In this document: one piece after another, positions 50,456 through 62,969 of the stretch
Layout of the letters: each line of letters opens with the position of its first letter
Numbering within the stretch: position 1 is the stretch's first letter
NCBI GenBank assembly: GCA_030386875.1
Contig: CM059560.1
Span: 34,032,183 to 34,096,182, forward strand
Direction of reading: 5' to 3'
Source of the DNA: Morinoia aosen
Lineage: Eukaryota > Arthropoda > Malacostraca > Amphipoda > Talitridae
DNA length: 64,000 nucleotides
Notes under the pieces: generated by a model
What the model saw: only the letters and a program-made list of their open reading frames with translations
What the model was told of the DNA's origin: nothing
Database searches by the model: none
Translations under genes and position numbers: made by a program

Positions 50456-52269
50456 AAGGGCCTTTACTGTACCACCTTCCGTGTTGCCACTCCACATCAC
50501 CTGACGGTCCTCCAAGATGTATTATGATGCATTACTACCTGACAGCAATACTTTAATCGTGTGTCATTTCTATCGGTGATGTTCCCTATAAGACGGCATT
50601 TATTCTTTACGCTCAAGTTTGCTCAATTTAAAGCTAACGTTAAAAAGACTTGCCACCTCCTTAACTCTTGTTATAAGCCGAATAAAGCCGATAAAAAAAT
50701 ATTTCCCTCAAGATAATACAAAATCCCTTGAGAAGAAAGAGATTGTGTTGTGCAGTTTCTTCATGAGTTTCTTCAGTTTCACATAGCATGAGGTTTATTT
50801 AGCTTTAGCTGCAAACTACAGTTTCAGTAGCTTTAGACTACCAAGGCATGAGAAGGAAACACTTTGGTACGCACGTATCAGTGTACTGGGCTGCTGTCGG
50901 TTACAGCTTCCTCTTAAAACAAGCTGTGATCAGAAGTCAGGCAAGAGCGAGTAACAATATCTTCCGGAGCTCGTAAAGGAGGAGCGTTACAACAGCTTCC
51001 GGAGCTCTTACTTGCAAAACCAGTGCCACATTATAACGACGTATATTGTAATGTACGACATGTATGCTCATAAGTCAATATATAAATATATATACATAGA
51101 CGCACATACATACACGTACCTTCATACCCATAACACACATGCACATATCTATAGCATATGTACAAGTACGCAAATATTCGCAACCAAGCAATCGCATTGC
51201 ATACGCATACTACAAAAATCTGGTGCATGTGGTATAAGGTAATGAAATAAAGGATGCACGCACACTTTCCCAGTATGTACTGTAGCTTACAATAATTGTG
51301 TAGACGGAAGATAACGAACTATTTTTGTTTTAAATTCTCTTAATGTATGTGGATTTTGATACTCTGGAGAAGTTTGTTACACAGTAAGGCGCCAAATATT
51401 GACAGAGCCTTCAGTCCAATGCCAGATGAACGGTAGTTGATGAAGACATTATGTCTCCTATTCGGTTTTAGATTGGTGGGTGACGAGTGGGGGGATGAAA
51501 TTGCACTATTTCAGCATTGCTCTGAGGAAGATATAAAGAAGAGAATACGCATCGGGCTTTGTGCATGGGAATCCTTTCTTACATAGGAGTCTAGCCAAGT
51601 TTATTTAGGAGCATACCTATTGGTCCAGTATTTTATGCCTGCTCACAACCCGGGACAATGAATTTTGTCGCGTTGGTGAGGATTTGACAAGTCAACGTGC
51701 AAATTTGTAGTACATGTGGGTGAAATGAAACACCATAATCTAATGTTCCAATATATATTTATGAGTATTGCACGTATTTTCACGCACAATTTCAGTATTT
51801 ATTAAATATACGTGAATGACACGCATGAAATTTGTCGGAGATGAAAAATAAATCTCAAAATTTTTCAGCTCTTGTGTAAGGTTAAATATAAAACGTGAAA
51901 CTCATGAGCATCTTCATTTGCGTCAAGTTCGGTTCAGTCACAAAAAAAAATTAAAGAAATACAATTATCTCGATGTTTAAAAAACTGCGACTGTGAACTC
52001 TATTTTCTGTCAAATTTCACAAGGCTTCAACCTGTTTGTGAATCCTAAAAGGTTTTACTAACAGATGGAATGGTAGCGCTGACTGTAGACAATTATGACG
52101 AAACGTTACCATTTGGTCTCCGAGTGATGGCGGCCTTATGTGAGTATATCGAAAGCTAAAGGTTCTATAAGCTGCGTGCCAGCATGGGAAATGCTAAAAT
52201 ATTTACAAAGGACGATACCACATCAGGAAATTCTGAAGGGCTTCTTCCAGTAGACGCAAGACCTGATCG

Positions 52270-52600
52270 TTCATCACGTTCATCAACTTTTACCGTGTTC
52301 ACCACGTTTATTCCTTCTACCTAGTTCATTATATGTACTAAGTTCATTGGATTGACAGCGCTCACCGCATTCATGGTAATTACACTTTACCCGAATTTAC
52401 CACGTTTATCCCCTTCGCTAAGTTTATCACAATCGACATTTAACGCGTTCAGTACGTTCACAGCATTTAAATCGTTTACCATATATTACAGGTTCACCAT
52501 ACTTATCACAGTCCCCATATTAACCTCCCTCGCCACACTCATTTCGTTCACCATATTTATCTCTGCTTTGCCCATGTTCACTAGAGTCACCTCATTTTTC
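52270..52600 (+). repeat. Degenerate ttcaccac-gtttat repeat
   Basis: About 20 imperfect units of 15-18 bases around ttcaccacgttta, cgttcac-catttat. The 3-base-like texture keeps an 87-aa frame open by chance. Confidence 0.6.
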
Positions 52601-52911
52601 AATTGTTATTTATAGGGTATCCATGAAAAATGTTCCCAATCAATTTCGAACGTCAATAAATCATCTAAGTTATTTAAATATAGATAAGCTGACATTGTCT
52701 CCATATCCCTAAAATCTACATCTGCTATGAATTTTTAACGCCGTAAAAGAATTTAACTCCGATGTATAGTTCTTAAGATTTCATCCCTTCAGCTCCTTTA
52801 CTTCATTTGTTCCTGTATGTATCACAAATGCATAGCATTATGAATAGTTAAAATCTGTGTATACATCATTCGTTTACTCCCTGTATCCACCACAGTCTCC
52901 ACACACCACGG

Positions 52912-53019
52912 TCACGACAGGTTCAGATCCTCGAGCTCATGCAGGCTGTCCAGGAATTCCCACGGTGCATACGACCTCAGCGAGGACGCTGGGAGATGGT
53001 TTAGGGAAACGTTGAAAAG
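52912..53019 (-). pseudogene. Possible leucine-rich-repeat exon fragment
   Basis: The minus strand reads LFNVSLNHLPASSLRSYAPW then EFLDSLHELEDLNLS and a stop. This fits the LxxLxLxxN-L pattern of insect LRR ectodomains. There is an in-frame stop just upstream, no clear splice partner and no neighbouring LRR exon, so a relic or isolated exon is more likely than an active gene. Confidence 0.35.
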
Positions 53020-54339
53020 TTATTGTACGCTGAAAAGAACCATTTTTGCCTCTACATGATTATCACTATTGTCAACGTCAGGATTGTAGGAATAATGTAC
53101 CATTTCGAACTTGAAAAATGGTTCTCACATCTCCATAGCAAAAATATTTCCGTCTTAGATATAGCCAAACCACACATAAATGCATAGCCAAAGTACACAT
53201 ATGATGCATCATAAAACCGCTAAGATCAATCGCCAAGAAGTCGCCGCAAAGAGCCAGGTAGGAGAAACCATGAGATTGAGCTTAGATTTGTGCAATCTTT
53301 TTCATTTGCTGCTTTAATTTTGAGTGTAAATTCTGACTTTTAGTACAAATTTATTTCTAATCGTTATAACTAATGAGGTAATTTCTTAGTATTGAGCTTT
53401 AATTCCATGTGTGAAACAATTCACACTTTTACAACTGAAAAAATCTACAATTTATGAGTGCCCCAATTTCTTTCATAAATATATTTCTTCATTTCGTAAT
53501 TGAAAACTATAAAACTATTCTCAATATTCCCAATGTGTGTGCTGCTGCTTCCAATTGTGATGCTATAAACTGACCGTAATTCAGTAATTCAGTGACCAAA
53601 CGTGTAAAGGGCGAAACACGAACACACAGCTGTAGGACTGTTTTGTGCAAAATTAACCTATGAATATGTGAGATCGTCGGAATCCCTCCTGACAATACTC
53701 CACGATTATCCGAAACAAATATTCATTTTCCAAATATTTGTGGGCAAAAGAGACTTGTTTGTAAGATTTATATTCTCAGTATGGCGACACGCTGATGGAT
53801 GAGCCTTCCTTTGGTATTTTACCGAACTTATCTCACTCATCATGAAGAGGTTTTTTACTCGGACAAATGGAATGAGGCTTCTACTGTCGTGAAATAGTTG
53901 TACAGTTGGATAATTAAATGAAATATCAGAGTGCATCCTGGAAAACTTCAACGTCTTTTCAGGGCTTTGAAAGAGTGCCTCAATACTGCGCGGATCGTGT
54001 TCCAGAATTTTTAACAAACAATTTTGTGTTAGATGATCAGTTGATTAGCTGTAACCTAAGGGATAGTAATCAATCTTGTGGACAAGATACGGACAGTATT
54101 TAAAGTTATAACCCATCTCTTGATTTGTGTTACAGAAGACAATGACGATGACATGGTTTTAACATTTTGGGCCAGGTATGATTGGGCAGCTCGTATTGAG
54201 TAATCCACAGGATACATTGTGTAAATACGATGGAGACATTTTGATTTAATATAGCGCAAGTGAAAGCATTCAAAACTTGCCCCTAATGGTGCAAAAGACG
54301 AGAACGCTTCGATTGAGAATCTATATTGCACGAAGTAAT
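53020..54339. other. 3' flank of the lectin gene
   Basis: Minus-strand ATTAAA at 54245-54250 lies about 90 bases past the lectin stop and is a plausible poly(A) signal. Nothing else is recognisable. Confidence 0.5.
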
Positions 54340-54584
54340 TCAGTTGACACCCCAAACGTGGCAAAGGGCTCCTGCATTCGTGGTCATGATCTCATCAGCT
54401 ATTTTATACTTTGAGTTAGTTCTGTACAAAGCACTTGTAGCGTTATCTCCTTGGTCTGGCTGACCCTCCCCCCAGTTGCCAGTCCCGTGTGGTCCAGGCA
54501 CTCGCTGATTGGCTGGCCAGCGCCAGACACCGTTGACTTGGAACAGCCCCACGTAGAACCGCAGGCGCTCAGGTAAGGCGTACT
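54340..54584 (-). CDS. Lectin exon 4 (QPD motif)
   Basis: Acceptor ttcatcag, 80 codons and TGA. Encodes RLRFYVGLFQVNGVWRWP, NWGEGQPDQGDNAT and ALCHVWGVN. Confidence 0.88.
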
Positions 54585-57411
54585 CTGATGAACAGAAAAT
54601 TCTAATCATGTAATACCCCTCAAATTCATTCTTACATAAATGATCTAAAATCTGATCTACGATGTTATGATGTTCAAAATTTTGAACATCAGTGTAATCA
54701 ACATCACTTACCTTGCGAATAGATATTCCATTCAATTGAAGCACTCAATGCTATAGCACGAAGAACAGGGGAGAAGAGTTACAGATACATTTCTTCCGCC
54801 ATGCGAGCTAGGAAATGCACTAAAATAAGTAGGAAATAAAACCAAAAAATTGTGGGAAGACTTATTTTTCCAAAATTCAGGTTATCTCTATCATGTATGG
54901 CAATTTTAAGTTCTTAATTACAGATAGTGTCTTAAATGTAGGAAAATACCTAAGCCATTTTAAATAGTGCAGTAACTACAGAATCTCGCATCATGTATAA
55001 GTCAATAGAATCTTTTGCCTCAAGTCGAAGCTGACCTTTTCGTTTTCATTGCATCACTGATATGCACGAGAAAACTCTTAACATGATAATGCACATTGCA
55101 TTTTAAGAATTTTTGTAATACAATTCATAATATTTTACCAATGAATAATAGTACACCTAAAACCAGAATTTTTATAGTTTGATTATCAATGCTTTTAGTG
55201 ACACGTATTTTAACAAATTATTGATTTTGTTGATATTTTTCGCATAATTATTGGTAATCTTATAACTATAACATCATTTGAGAATGCTTAGCCAAGAAGA
55301 ATTAATCCCTTTAGTCGTGTGAACGTAACGGCGACAACTCCATAAATTTCGAAGAAAACTCACTTCTCTTCTGAAACTTATTTATGAAATACCTGAAATC
55401 TCGGATCAGATGCACGCTGTGTAATCACGCTTACATCGTTGTTTGAGTACTGGCAAACTTTTGTTAGTAAAGTGCCTTCTCGCAGCGGTGAAATATTGTA
55501 TATTTATCTAATGGAAATATTTAGTTTATTGGTTTTCTAAGAAACTGAATCGAATTATGAATGTTCCTTTAAAATTTAAATCTTCTGTTCTTGAGATTAG
55601 GTAATGGCACGAAAATTTGTTTGATTTTTAGAAACTCCCAAACTTATTGTAATGCACTATTATTATGTCACCTTTCCTGCTGTAAACATATTTTCGCATC
55701 TGTGTACATATTGACTGAAACGTTGATCATTGACAGAAAAATTATTTCCTAAAAACATGTGCGAGCAGAACATTGTTTGGCGAAGGAAAAATTGATCGTT
55801 CATGTACACACTGGCTAACGACATGTACAGTTTTTTACCATATTTGGCGTTGTAGTAGTCCATCATGGCAGCTGTGTCCTCAGCAGTCTCAGGAGAAGCA
55901 AGGTCCGCCCCCAGGTCGCGGCACTGCTGGCGCGCTTCACAGTAGATGCCGGTGAAGTTGTTGTCGTCGTACATGCAACCAAACGAGTGCTGCGTGAAAG
56001 GGGCTGAGCAAATGGTGCAGCGAGGAGGCACGTCTGTGAGGAGGGAAGGTTTTTTGGGAACCAAAATGATTACAGGAATCGTATCACGACATGGTTCTGA
56101 TAACGAAATCCTTTGGACCTTCGAGATACTCTTTTCGAAAATCAGAACTTATTAAAACAATTTGTAATTTGAATTCATAGACAAATTTAATACAAAACTA
56201 CAATAGTATAATTTTTTCCATTTGAAAAAGAAATGAGCTTTTTGCTTTACGTTTATTGCACCTTGTTCGATTATCCCATTCTTGGAGCACGTGAAAGTTT
56301 GGTTGTCCGGACATGTGGAGCCAGGGATCGGGATCGTTACGTTTTCATTTTCCCTTACCAGCACTTCTTCGAGGATGCAAACTGAAAACGTAGAATCTGA
56401 TTGAAAATAGACAGTTGGTAGTTTTGAAATACGCAGGCTTCGTTATGAATTGCTAATGTTCCATGCGATTTATCGTCACGATAAATTGATGTATGAAATT
56501 CAAATACTGAAGAAATACTGAAAAACCTTTGAAAATTTACTTTATAAGTTTGGATTTTCTTTAGCTGGATATTTAAAAATTTTGAGCGTGTTTTCCAATT
56601 TATAGTTCAAGAATCGTGATATGTAAGACTCTTGGTCCATCTACTTTATTAGGGGCAAAAATATTTGAAGTCGTTATGGACTTTTTTCAAATTATGGTTT
56701 ATAATTTGAAGGTGAAAATTGAAAAAAGTGAGAATTAAAGCAAATCGATTGATATTTTTTAATAATTTTGGAAAAATGCCAATGCATTAATTTAAATTTC
56801 CATTGCGGTATTCTTTTGCGCATTTTTGATATCATGTAAGAATTTCAGGGAAATCAATCAAGAAAATATAAACATTCACCTGGAAAAAGGCTTTCGTATT
56901 AATAGACGGTTACACGTTTTGCCAGCCTTCGCCTGAGAATTAATAATATTGGCACTAAAAATATTAGCACTAAACTGACTTTCTTGATTCTCCTGTTTGC
57001 AACAGACACCTGTATTGTAAAATTTCCCTGTTGAGCAAATTTTAATGGCAGTAAAGATTAAGAATATTTCCATCACTCACCATGGGAATACGAGCAGGTG
57101 AAGCCCTCAGTCTGTCGTCCCCCGACGATCGGCAGGCTTAAGGAGGCAATAACGCATCTCGAGGACTTGTGGCACGCAATGTTGGCAGGAGGATTCCTTG
57201 AAGCGATCAAAACACAAATCGTGATGTCTGGAATGGAAACTTCCGTGAAGTTTTCGCCGTACACCTCGGCCATGTTTGCTTCAAAGATTGACCATGTCAG
57301 GTCTCTTGGGATGCTGGACCACGCCTGCGCACATGTCAAGAGGTAGATGACGGCTGCGGTGACCTTGTGGCGGACCAATGGGAGTGTCCCTAAGTGAATT
57401 TTCAACTTCAT
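54340..57411 (-). CDS. Secreted C-type lectin-like protein (4 exons, about 296 aa)
   Basis: Probably a secreted carbohydrate- or microbe-binding lectin of the insect hemolymph type. Exons (minus strand): 57411-57081, 56381-56262, 56033-55839 and 54584-54340 (TGA); all three introns are phase 1. The start was chosen at MKLKIHLG, which yields a signal peptide (TAAVIYLLTCAQA); an in-frame upstream ATG at 57462 adds 17 residues. Residues 35-150 are Cys-bearing with no domain I recognise. The C-type lectin domain spans about residues 165-290: CRDLGADLASPETAED, YVGLFQVNGVWRWPANQ, NWGEGQPDQGDNAT and ALCHV. QPD is the galactose-type sugar motif. The second calcium motif (WND) and the Cys usually following QPD are absent, so sugar binding is uncertain. 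NFT and NAT are glycosylation sites. Confidence 0.85.
54585..55838 (-). other. Lectin intron 3
   Basis: AT-rich, nothing recognisable. The open frame continuing upstream of 54584 is intron. Confidence 0.7.
55839..56033 (-). CDS. Lectin exon 3 (start of C-type lectin domain)
   Basis: Acceptor cctcacag, donor TATG|gtaaaa. Encodes VPPRCTICSAPFTQHSFGC, IYCEARQQCRDLGADLASPE and MDYYNAKY: the Cys and helix region of the fold. Confidence 0.83.
56262..56381 (-). CDS. Lectin exon 2
   Basis: Acceptor gttttcag, donor CAAG|gtgcaa. Encodes CILEEVLVRENENVTIPIPG and CPDNQTFTCSKNG. This donor, not the later gtaaag, keeps phase with exon 3. Confidence 0.75.
56382..57080 (-). other. Lectin intron 1
   Basis: AT-rich, nothing recognisable. 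Confidence 0.7.
57081..57411 (-). CDS. Lectin exon 1 (signal peptide)
   Basis: 110 codons plus one base, donor CATG|gtgagt. A basic N-region is followed by a hydrophobic core and AQA cleavage-like site, then a Cys-containing segment ending GFTCSYSH. Confidence 0.78.
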
Positions 57412-60400
57412 TCTTGAGGTTCGACCAAAAATTTGGAAATTTTTATCTGTAATATTAATCAAATTACGTGATGTTTTACTTGCATTGAAGTACCATCACA
57501 AATGCGCACTTGAGATTGATGGAAGCCAATTTTTTCGACATCCAAAGCGTTTTGGAAAGTTTATAATTTGACCCTCACTGCCACGATGTTTTTAATGAGA
57601 AGTTGCATTTTTGTAAAGAAAATATAATTTATTACAATTATTTGCGAAAGCATTTAAAAGTTTTGTTAGGAGATTGATGAATAAACAGATCAAGTGCGTT
57701 ATTAACTTAGCATGCCATCGTTTTGAAGCATAGGGTTTCTTGATGTAATATTTTATTTTCTGTATAATTATTCCCATTACTCTCTGCTCACGAGTTCTTT
57801 AAAACTTTTCTAACAAACGAGCCTTACCTTTAGCAAATTATACAGAGTTCCTGGAATTTTGTAAATGGCAAAGTTATGCAATCGTCACCTGTATTATCGT
57901 GACTTTGACACGAAACTGCCTTGAAAGATGAATTTTGTCATCCATGTCTGTGATATTCAAACGAAAATACATAATTATTTTCTGTGCTTTCAAGTCTTTA
58001 CTGCAACTTTGAAATGATCAAACAATATTTTAATTAAGGATAATATGAATATTATCAGCATGTTTGAAATGGAGTTTTTAATACTTCATAGTGTAGAGTT
58101 TGTAAATATTTTTAACATTTAGGCTTTTATATTCAGCATATTCAGTCCTGGTAAACTGAATCTTTGATTAGTGTAAAGTTGTTGGCAGCAAATTATAAAA
58201 AGGAAGAAAATAGTATCAGACTAATTTCAAATAAATCGAAGCGCATTTCTCGGTAAATTTAACGTTTTTCACGGTGCCCATCGACTAATTTGTCAAATAA
58301 AAGAAATAGAAAAGATAAACAGTATATTTCCAAAAAAGATGATGCAAGAACCATCATTGGTTTTCAAAATGCCTTTAACATAAGCATTCTCAGTTGATAT
58401 ATAGGCGAGTCCCATCTTTGAACATTATGAAGACAACCGTAAAATTGTTCTTATTCGGGATCAACAGTATTAAAACTTGCTTTACATATGTACATTTGGA
58501 AATGTTGTGAGGTTTGGTCACGGAACTTTTTCTGTTTGTGCCATTGTAAGAGAAAAATCGGAAAAATAGCCGGATATTTCACACTGTATTTTCTCCTCCT
58601 CGAGCTTATGACCTAGACAAAAACGGGTTTCACCATCGGATTGAACATAATGGCAGTTAGATATTATTCCCAGAGCAGATACAAAGAATGGTTCAACGTT
58701 TAAAAAATTGAAAGTATTCTGAAAGAGAATTTCAACATGAGTCCAATAATGTCTATATGGTCTTTATATTTTTCAAAATTGTGGAAATGATAATGTATTG
58801 ATAATGATAATGTCCGAAAAGTTAGGTTGACACCTGACCGATAGAAAAAATATTTCCTCAAGTGAAATGTGCAGGCAATTCCCCGCAGAGTTTTGGGTTA
58901 CTCAGCAATGCTGGATCATTAATATTATGACAGTACATTTCTTTTTACCGAGGTATTTTTTGTTCCTGGAAGGAACTGCGACAATGAGTTGGGTCACATT
59001 AGCCAGAGAGCAGACCCTCGACAGAGGTGATAGAAAGGCTTTTAGAAAGCATCAGGAGTTAAAAGTGTGGGCTAACCATCATCACCATCCCGATGTACTC
59101 TGTGTCGTTTCGTGGTTTTTCTTGACATAGCAGAAGCATCCAAGTGTTTGGTTCTCTTTTTGGTGTGTGAAAACCCAAACCCAATTTCACGGAGATACTC
59201 TTCACCTCGTTGAAAATTATAGATCATAACCATGTCTATAGCACCTGGAAACTGAACTCTCGAGCTACGAGTTTTTTGCTTTGGAACACTTGAGCCATAA
59301 TTTTGAATGCAGAATCTCGTTTAGATTCTGTGCTCTTTTCTTTAAGCATTGCTCTAGAACACCATTGTGTGTCCATTTCTTCAAATTCTGTTGCAACCAT
59401 GTAAGAACATCTCGATTCCTCTCTTCGCTGGTCTCTGCAGCCCCAACGATTAGCTGAAGAGGTTTAGAATTTTGCGTGCGAGTTTATTAGATATCGTTTC
59501 TGCGCCGGTTTTCTACATGAACTGATAGTCGAACATTTTTTATTGGTGGTTGAAAATCTATTTCATTATGGCTTTTTCTTAACGTTTAAAAACAACTAAA
59601 ATTGATACAGCAAATCATTAGAGGCAGGAACTATCATATGAGGGAATTTCAGAATTTCAGCTAAATTACTTTTAGAGTTTAGGAAATTTTATTTCTTACA
59701 AATTGACCCATAGTTGTAACTGGTAGTACATGTACATAAAGCCTAGAAAGTTTTAAATGTCCCAAACTCAAGACTTAAAATAGTTTTATTCGAAATATCA
59801 AAATACTATAATACAAATGGCATCATGGAAAATTCTTTACTGCAATACGGATACTTTAAAACGTTCAAAGAGAGTAATTTGTATTTCAAGAGTATCCCTA
59901 CAACAACTTTCCCTAACAGTAAGAGTTTGGTATGAACCGTGTGATGACTCTGCAAAACATGCAACGTCGCCGAAGTCAAAATTAAGATAAACCGCAAATA
60001 AAAAGATAATCCAAATATAATTATTAAAATAGTGGCGCGCAGTTGTAGAAAAAGAGTTTTGTAAAAATAATTTCGTGCGATAGAACTATAAATGGAACAT
60101 ACTTCCCTCAACGACGTCTGGAGTAAAATTATTCGTTAACATCATTTTGTCCAGGAGCTCTTCAGCCCGAGAATTAAAAGTAGATCACAAGTCTATCAAA
60201 ACGTAACTGTTCCATGAAGCAAATCAACGCACGACAATTGGGCCGTAAAATATTTTATGATGTCTGTTTTACTGAAACTTTTAGTTAAAGAGGAAAGACT
60301 ACTTTTATCAGCAAGAATGGCTTCCTATTCATGGTTTCACAACGCATTTCCTATATGTCTACGTAAAGCGCACGAGTATTGTTGCAAGTCTGTTCATACA

Positions 60401-61383
60401 TTTGGGTCGTGAGTAAAGTATAATTATTTTGTTTTTCCATATCGGAAAAGATGATTCATAATTATTCTGCTAACATAACTCAAATGAATTTTCAGGTTCT
60501 GAATCAAAGTTCAGGGGAGAAGTTTGAATTAGGTTGTCCCCCAATTGTTCTATACCTCAAATTTAGGACAGCAGAGAACAACGCACACTCACTCTCACCC
60601 AGTCATCCACTGGCCAACGGTCCAACTCCAGGTTGAATGACGATCTGCAAGGCGTACGAAAGCCCGCAGTGCTATTAGCGGTGGTACCTTTTCGTACCAG
60701 CAAACCTGTGAATGTCAATAATGATGGAGCCCAAGCTTCCCGTCAATTAGGTCACTCGAACTGAAAATCCTAATACCTACAATTATGATTGTTCTTTTTT
60801 ATTCAGTTTTATTATTCATTACAACCACTGTGAAATCTACCGTAGTGAAAACTATGATACGACTTTCGTGTCAAAAGTCAATATAATCAATGCGCGATCG
60901 AGTTAAAATTTAATGCGTGATCAAAAATCGCGCATTTCAGGTATCGAAAAACAGCGATGTACTGAATATCAATGGTGAAGAATAGTAATGACATTCAGAG
61001 TTGTGTAAATAAATTTTACAAAATTTTCTTCGCGAAAGTTTGATGCGGAATCGAATTTTATGCACCACAGATCAATTCTTTCAAGTGTACTTTCAAATAT
61101 ATGCTTAATTTAGAAAGCATTGAGTTAGCTGTTGCAGAAAATTGTTGTACTTCGGAATATTTTTCACCAAATCGTTGCGACGAATATTGTTCTAGCCTCA
61201 GCCAAATATACGAGTATGCTGCCTCACAAAATCGATTAATCTATCAAGCGAGAACTGCATTGTATATGCATAGCTATCTGATTCCACTTAATCATTTTTA
61301 GAAATTTTCTCCAACACTGGCCACGTAGACTTTTATAATAAGACTCATAATTATAATTATTGGGAACACCACCATTTTTTCGT
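57412..61383. other. Intergenic, no gene seen
   Basis: Upstream of the lectin start. No exon, repeat family member or RNA gene recognised. The open frame at 58867-59130 lacks any motif. Confidence 0.6.
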
Positions 61384-61881
61384 TTAGCACTTTAATTGCG
61401 GCATGAGCCACCGGTGGTACAAAGAGGGGATTTCCATAACTCTGCTGACCGACCAGCAGTCACAAATTCAATTTTCATAAATACTTAATCAAAGCTAAAT
61501 GATGGCACGGTCCAATGAACACGCTCACTGCCGATTTACCGTTAGGTAAATTGCTCATTTACGTAGCTATCGCTGTGAAACAAAGCATTTCAATTATTTC
61601 AACATCTTTTTTGGAAAATATTTGAGCATGCAAGGTAAAATATCATCATGCTATTACATTTTCACTCTTCTTAGAAATTTTTTTTTTTCGGGCAGTTAAT
61701 TTGTTTTTTTAAATTCCGCTAATTCCAACATCACTTAACATGAGACCGCGTGACGTAAGTGTACGTCCAGCGGCAGCGAACGTGCTAATGTTTGCTATTT
61801 TCAACGTTGATTACTACAATTGACTTCAAATTCGAACTGAATATTAAACTTCAGTTTTACCAGCCGCAGTCAAAGCGTTAA
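61384..61881. mobile_element. TTAA-type MITE, 498 bp
   Basis: Left TTAGCACTTTAATTGCGGC (TTAA mutated) and inverted right TTAACGCTTTGACTGCGGC align over 19 bases. Contains the gccaccggtgg palindrome, the gctgaccgaccagcagtcac segment shared with 4200-4339, and the taggtaaattgctcatttac segment shared with 11121-11378. The longest copy of the family here. Confidence 0.72.
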
Positions 61882-62313
61882 ATATGTTAACCAATCAAGC
61901 CAGCGACGCGCAATGTGTAAAGTGATTCTCACGATTTTATGTGGGCATGATAATAAAAAATATATTCAACGTCAACTTTTTTTCATATTGAGCTGTAATA
62001 ATGTTAGGTTACCATTGCGTATACGGTCACTCTGATGTGAAGCATATTTCTCTCCAACATCATTTTGCCTTAGTATTCGAACTCAACACGCAATGTCGCC
62101 ATTACCTGGTCCTTCAAGCACTTATGGTTACAATTGAATATAACTCCGTTTGCTTTTTCTTTATGATTTCTTGCTCAGCCAACAGTTTTCACTAAGTGAC
62201 GTTCGATTTTAATCGATCAAATTCCGTTCGGCAGCAAGTGGAGTGTGATGCTGATTCTGTCCACGTACAGTGTTAATTCCGTATCTGAATAAAATTCTTT
62301 AATACAATCTTTT
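61882..62313. other. Intergenic, no feature recognised
   Basis: AT-rich DNA between the TTAA element and the foldback. Confidence 0.6.
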
Positions 62314-62969
62314 TTAATTAAATACCAGTGGTATCACAGATACACGACACTATTAAAGTCTAGGTTGATCTCAATTTCAATATTGCAACTTGAAATTATT
62401 TTGAATTTGAATCCGTTGAATTGAATCCGTGGTATCAACTGTTCATCAGAGAACATCATGGAAATGTCTAAGAAAAAATCAAAAAGACCCCGCACCGAAG
62501 TTAATCTTCAGCCTCACTTCTCAATGTTTCGATGTTATCTTCTAAGGCAATCATTTTTTCGATGACACGCCGTGAGTTCTTGTAACAGATAACAGAAGAG
62601 GCTGTTATCTGTTACAAGAACTCACGGCGTGTCATCGAAAAAATGATTGCCTTAAATGATTGTTCTTGTAACAGATAACAGAAGAGGCTGTTATCTGTTA
62701 CAAGAACTCACGGCGTGTCATCGAAAAAATGATTGCCTTAGAAGATAACATCGAAACATTGAGAAGTGAGGTTGAAGATTAACTTCGGTGCGGGGTCTTT
62801 TTGATTTTTTCTTAGACATTTCCATGATGTTCTTTGATGAACAGTTGATACCACGGATTCAATTCAACGGATTCAAATTCAAAATAATTTCAAGTTGCAA
62901 TATTGAAATTGAGATCAACCTAGACTTTAATAGTGTCGTGTATCTGTGATACCACGGGTATTTAATTAA
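62314..62969. repeat. Foldback, 656 bp, with duplicated centre
   Basis: taattaaataccagtggtat, cacagatacacgacac and the next 240 bases recur as complement to 62969. The centre gtaacagataacagaagagg occurs twice: a block of about 85 bp (62590-62740) containing catcgaaaaaatgattgcct is duplicated. Arms are nearly identical. Confidence 0.85.

Larger units (their letters stand above)
41560..54339. other. 12.8-kb gene-poor, repeat-dense spacer
   Basis: Between the PSMD14 coding start and the lectin 3' end. Repeats and foldbacks fill 42.5-47.2 kb and a 1.8-kb TIR element fills 48.7-50.5 kb. Possible 5' UTR or promoter sequence of PSMD14 near 47700-47810 (gc-richer, with tcagttg on the minus strand) is speculative. 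The region 50460-52270 shows only simple CA/TA-rich runs near 51060-51130. Confidence 0.6.

Noticed and set aside
51012..51240. CA/TA-rich stretch with open frames on both strands
   Set aside because: Simple-sequence composition explains the frames.
52352..52615. 87-aa open frame rich in Thr, Phe and Ile
   Set aside because: Explained by the degenerate ttcaccac repeat; no domain pattern.
58867..59130. 87-aa frame with an MSWVTLAREQTLDRGDRKAF segment
   Set aside because: Faintly recalls retroelement text, but no reverse-transcriptase motif and no neighbouring fragments.
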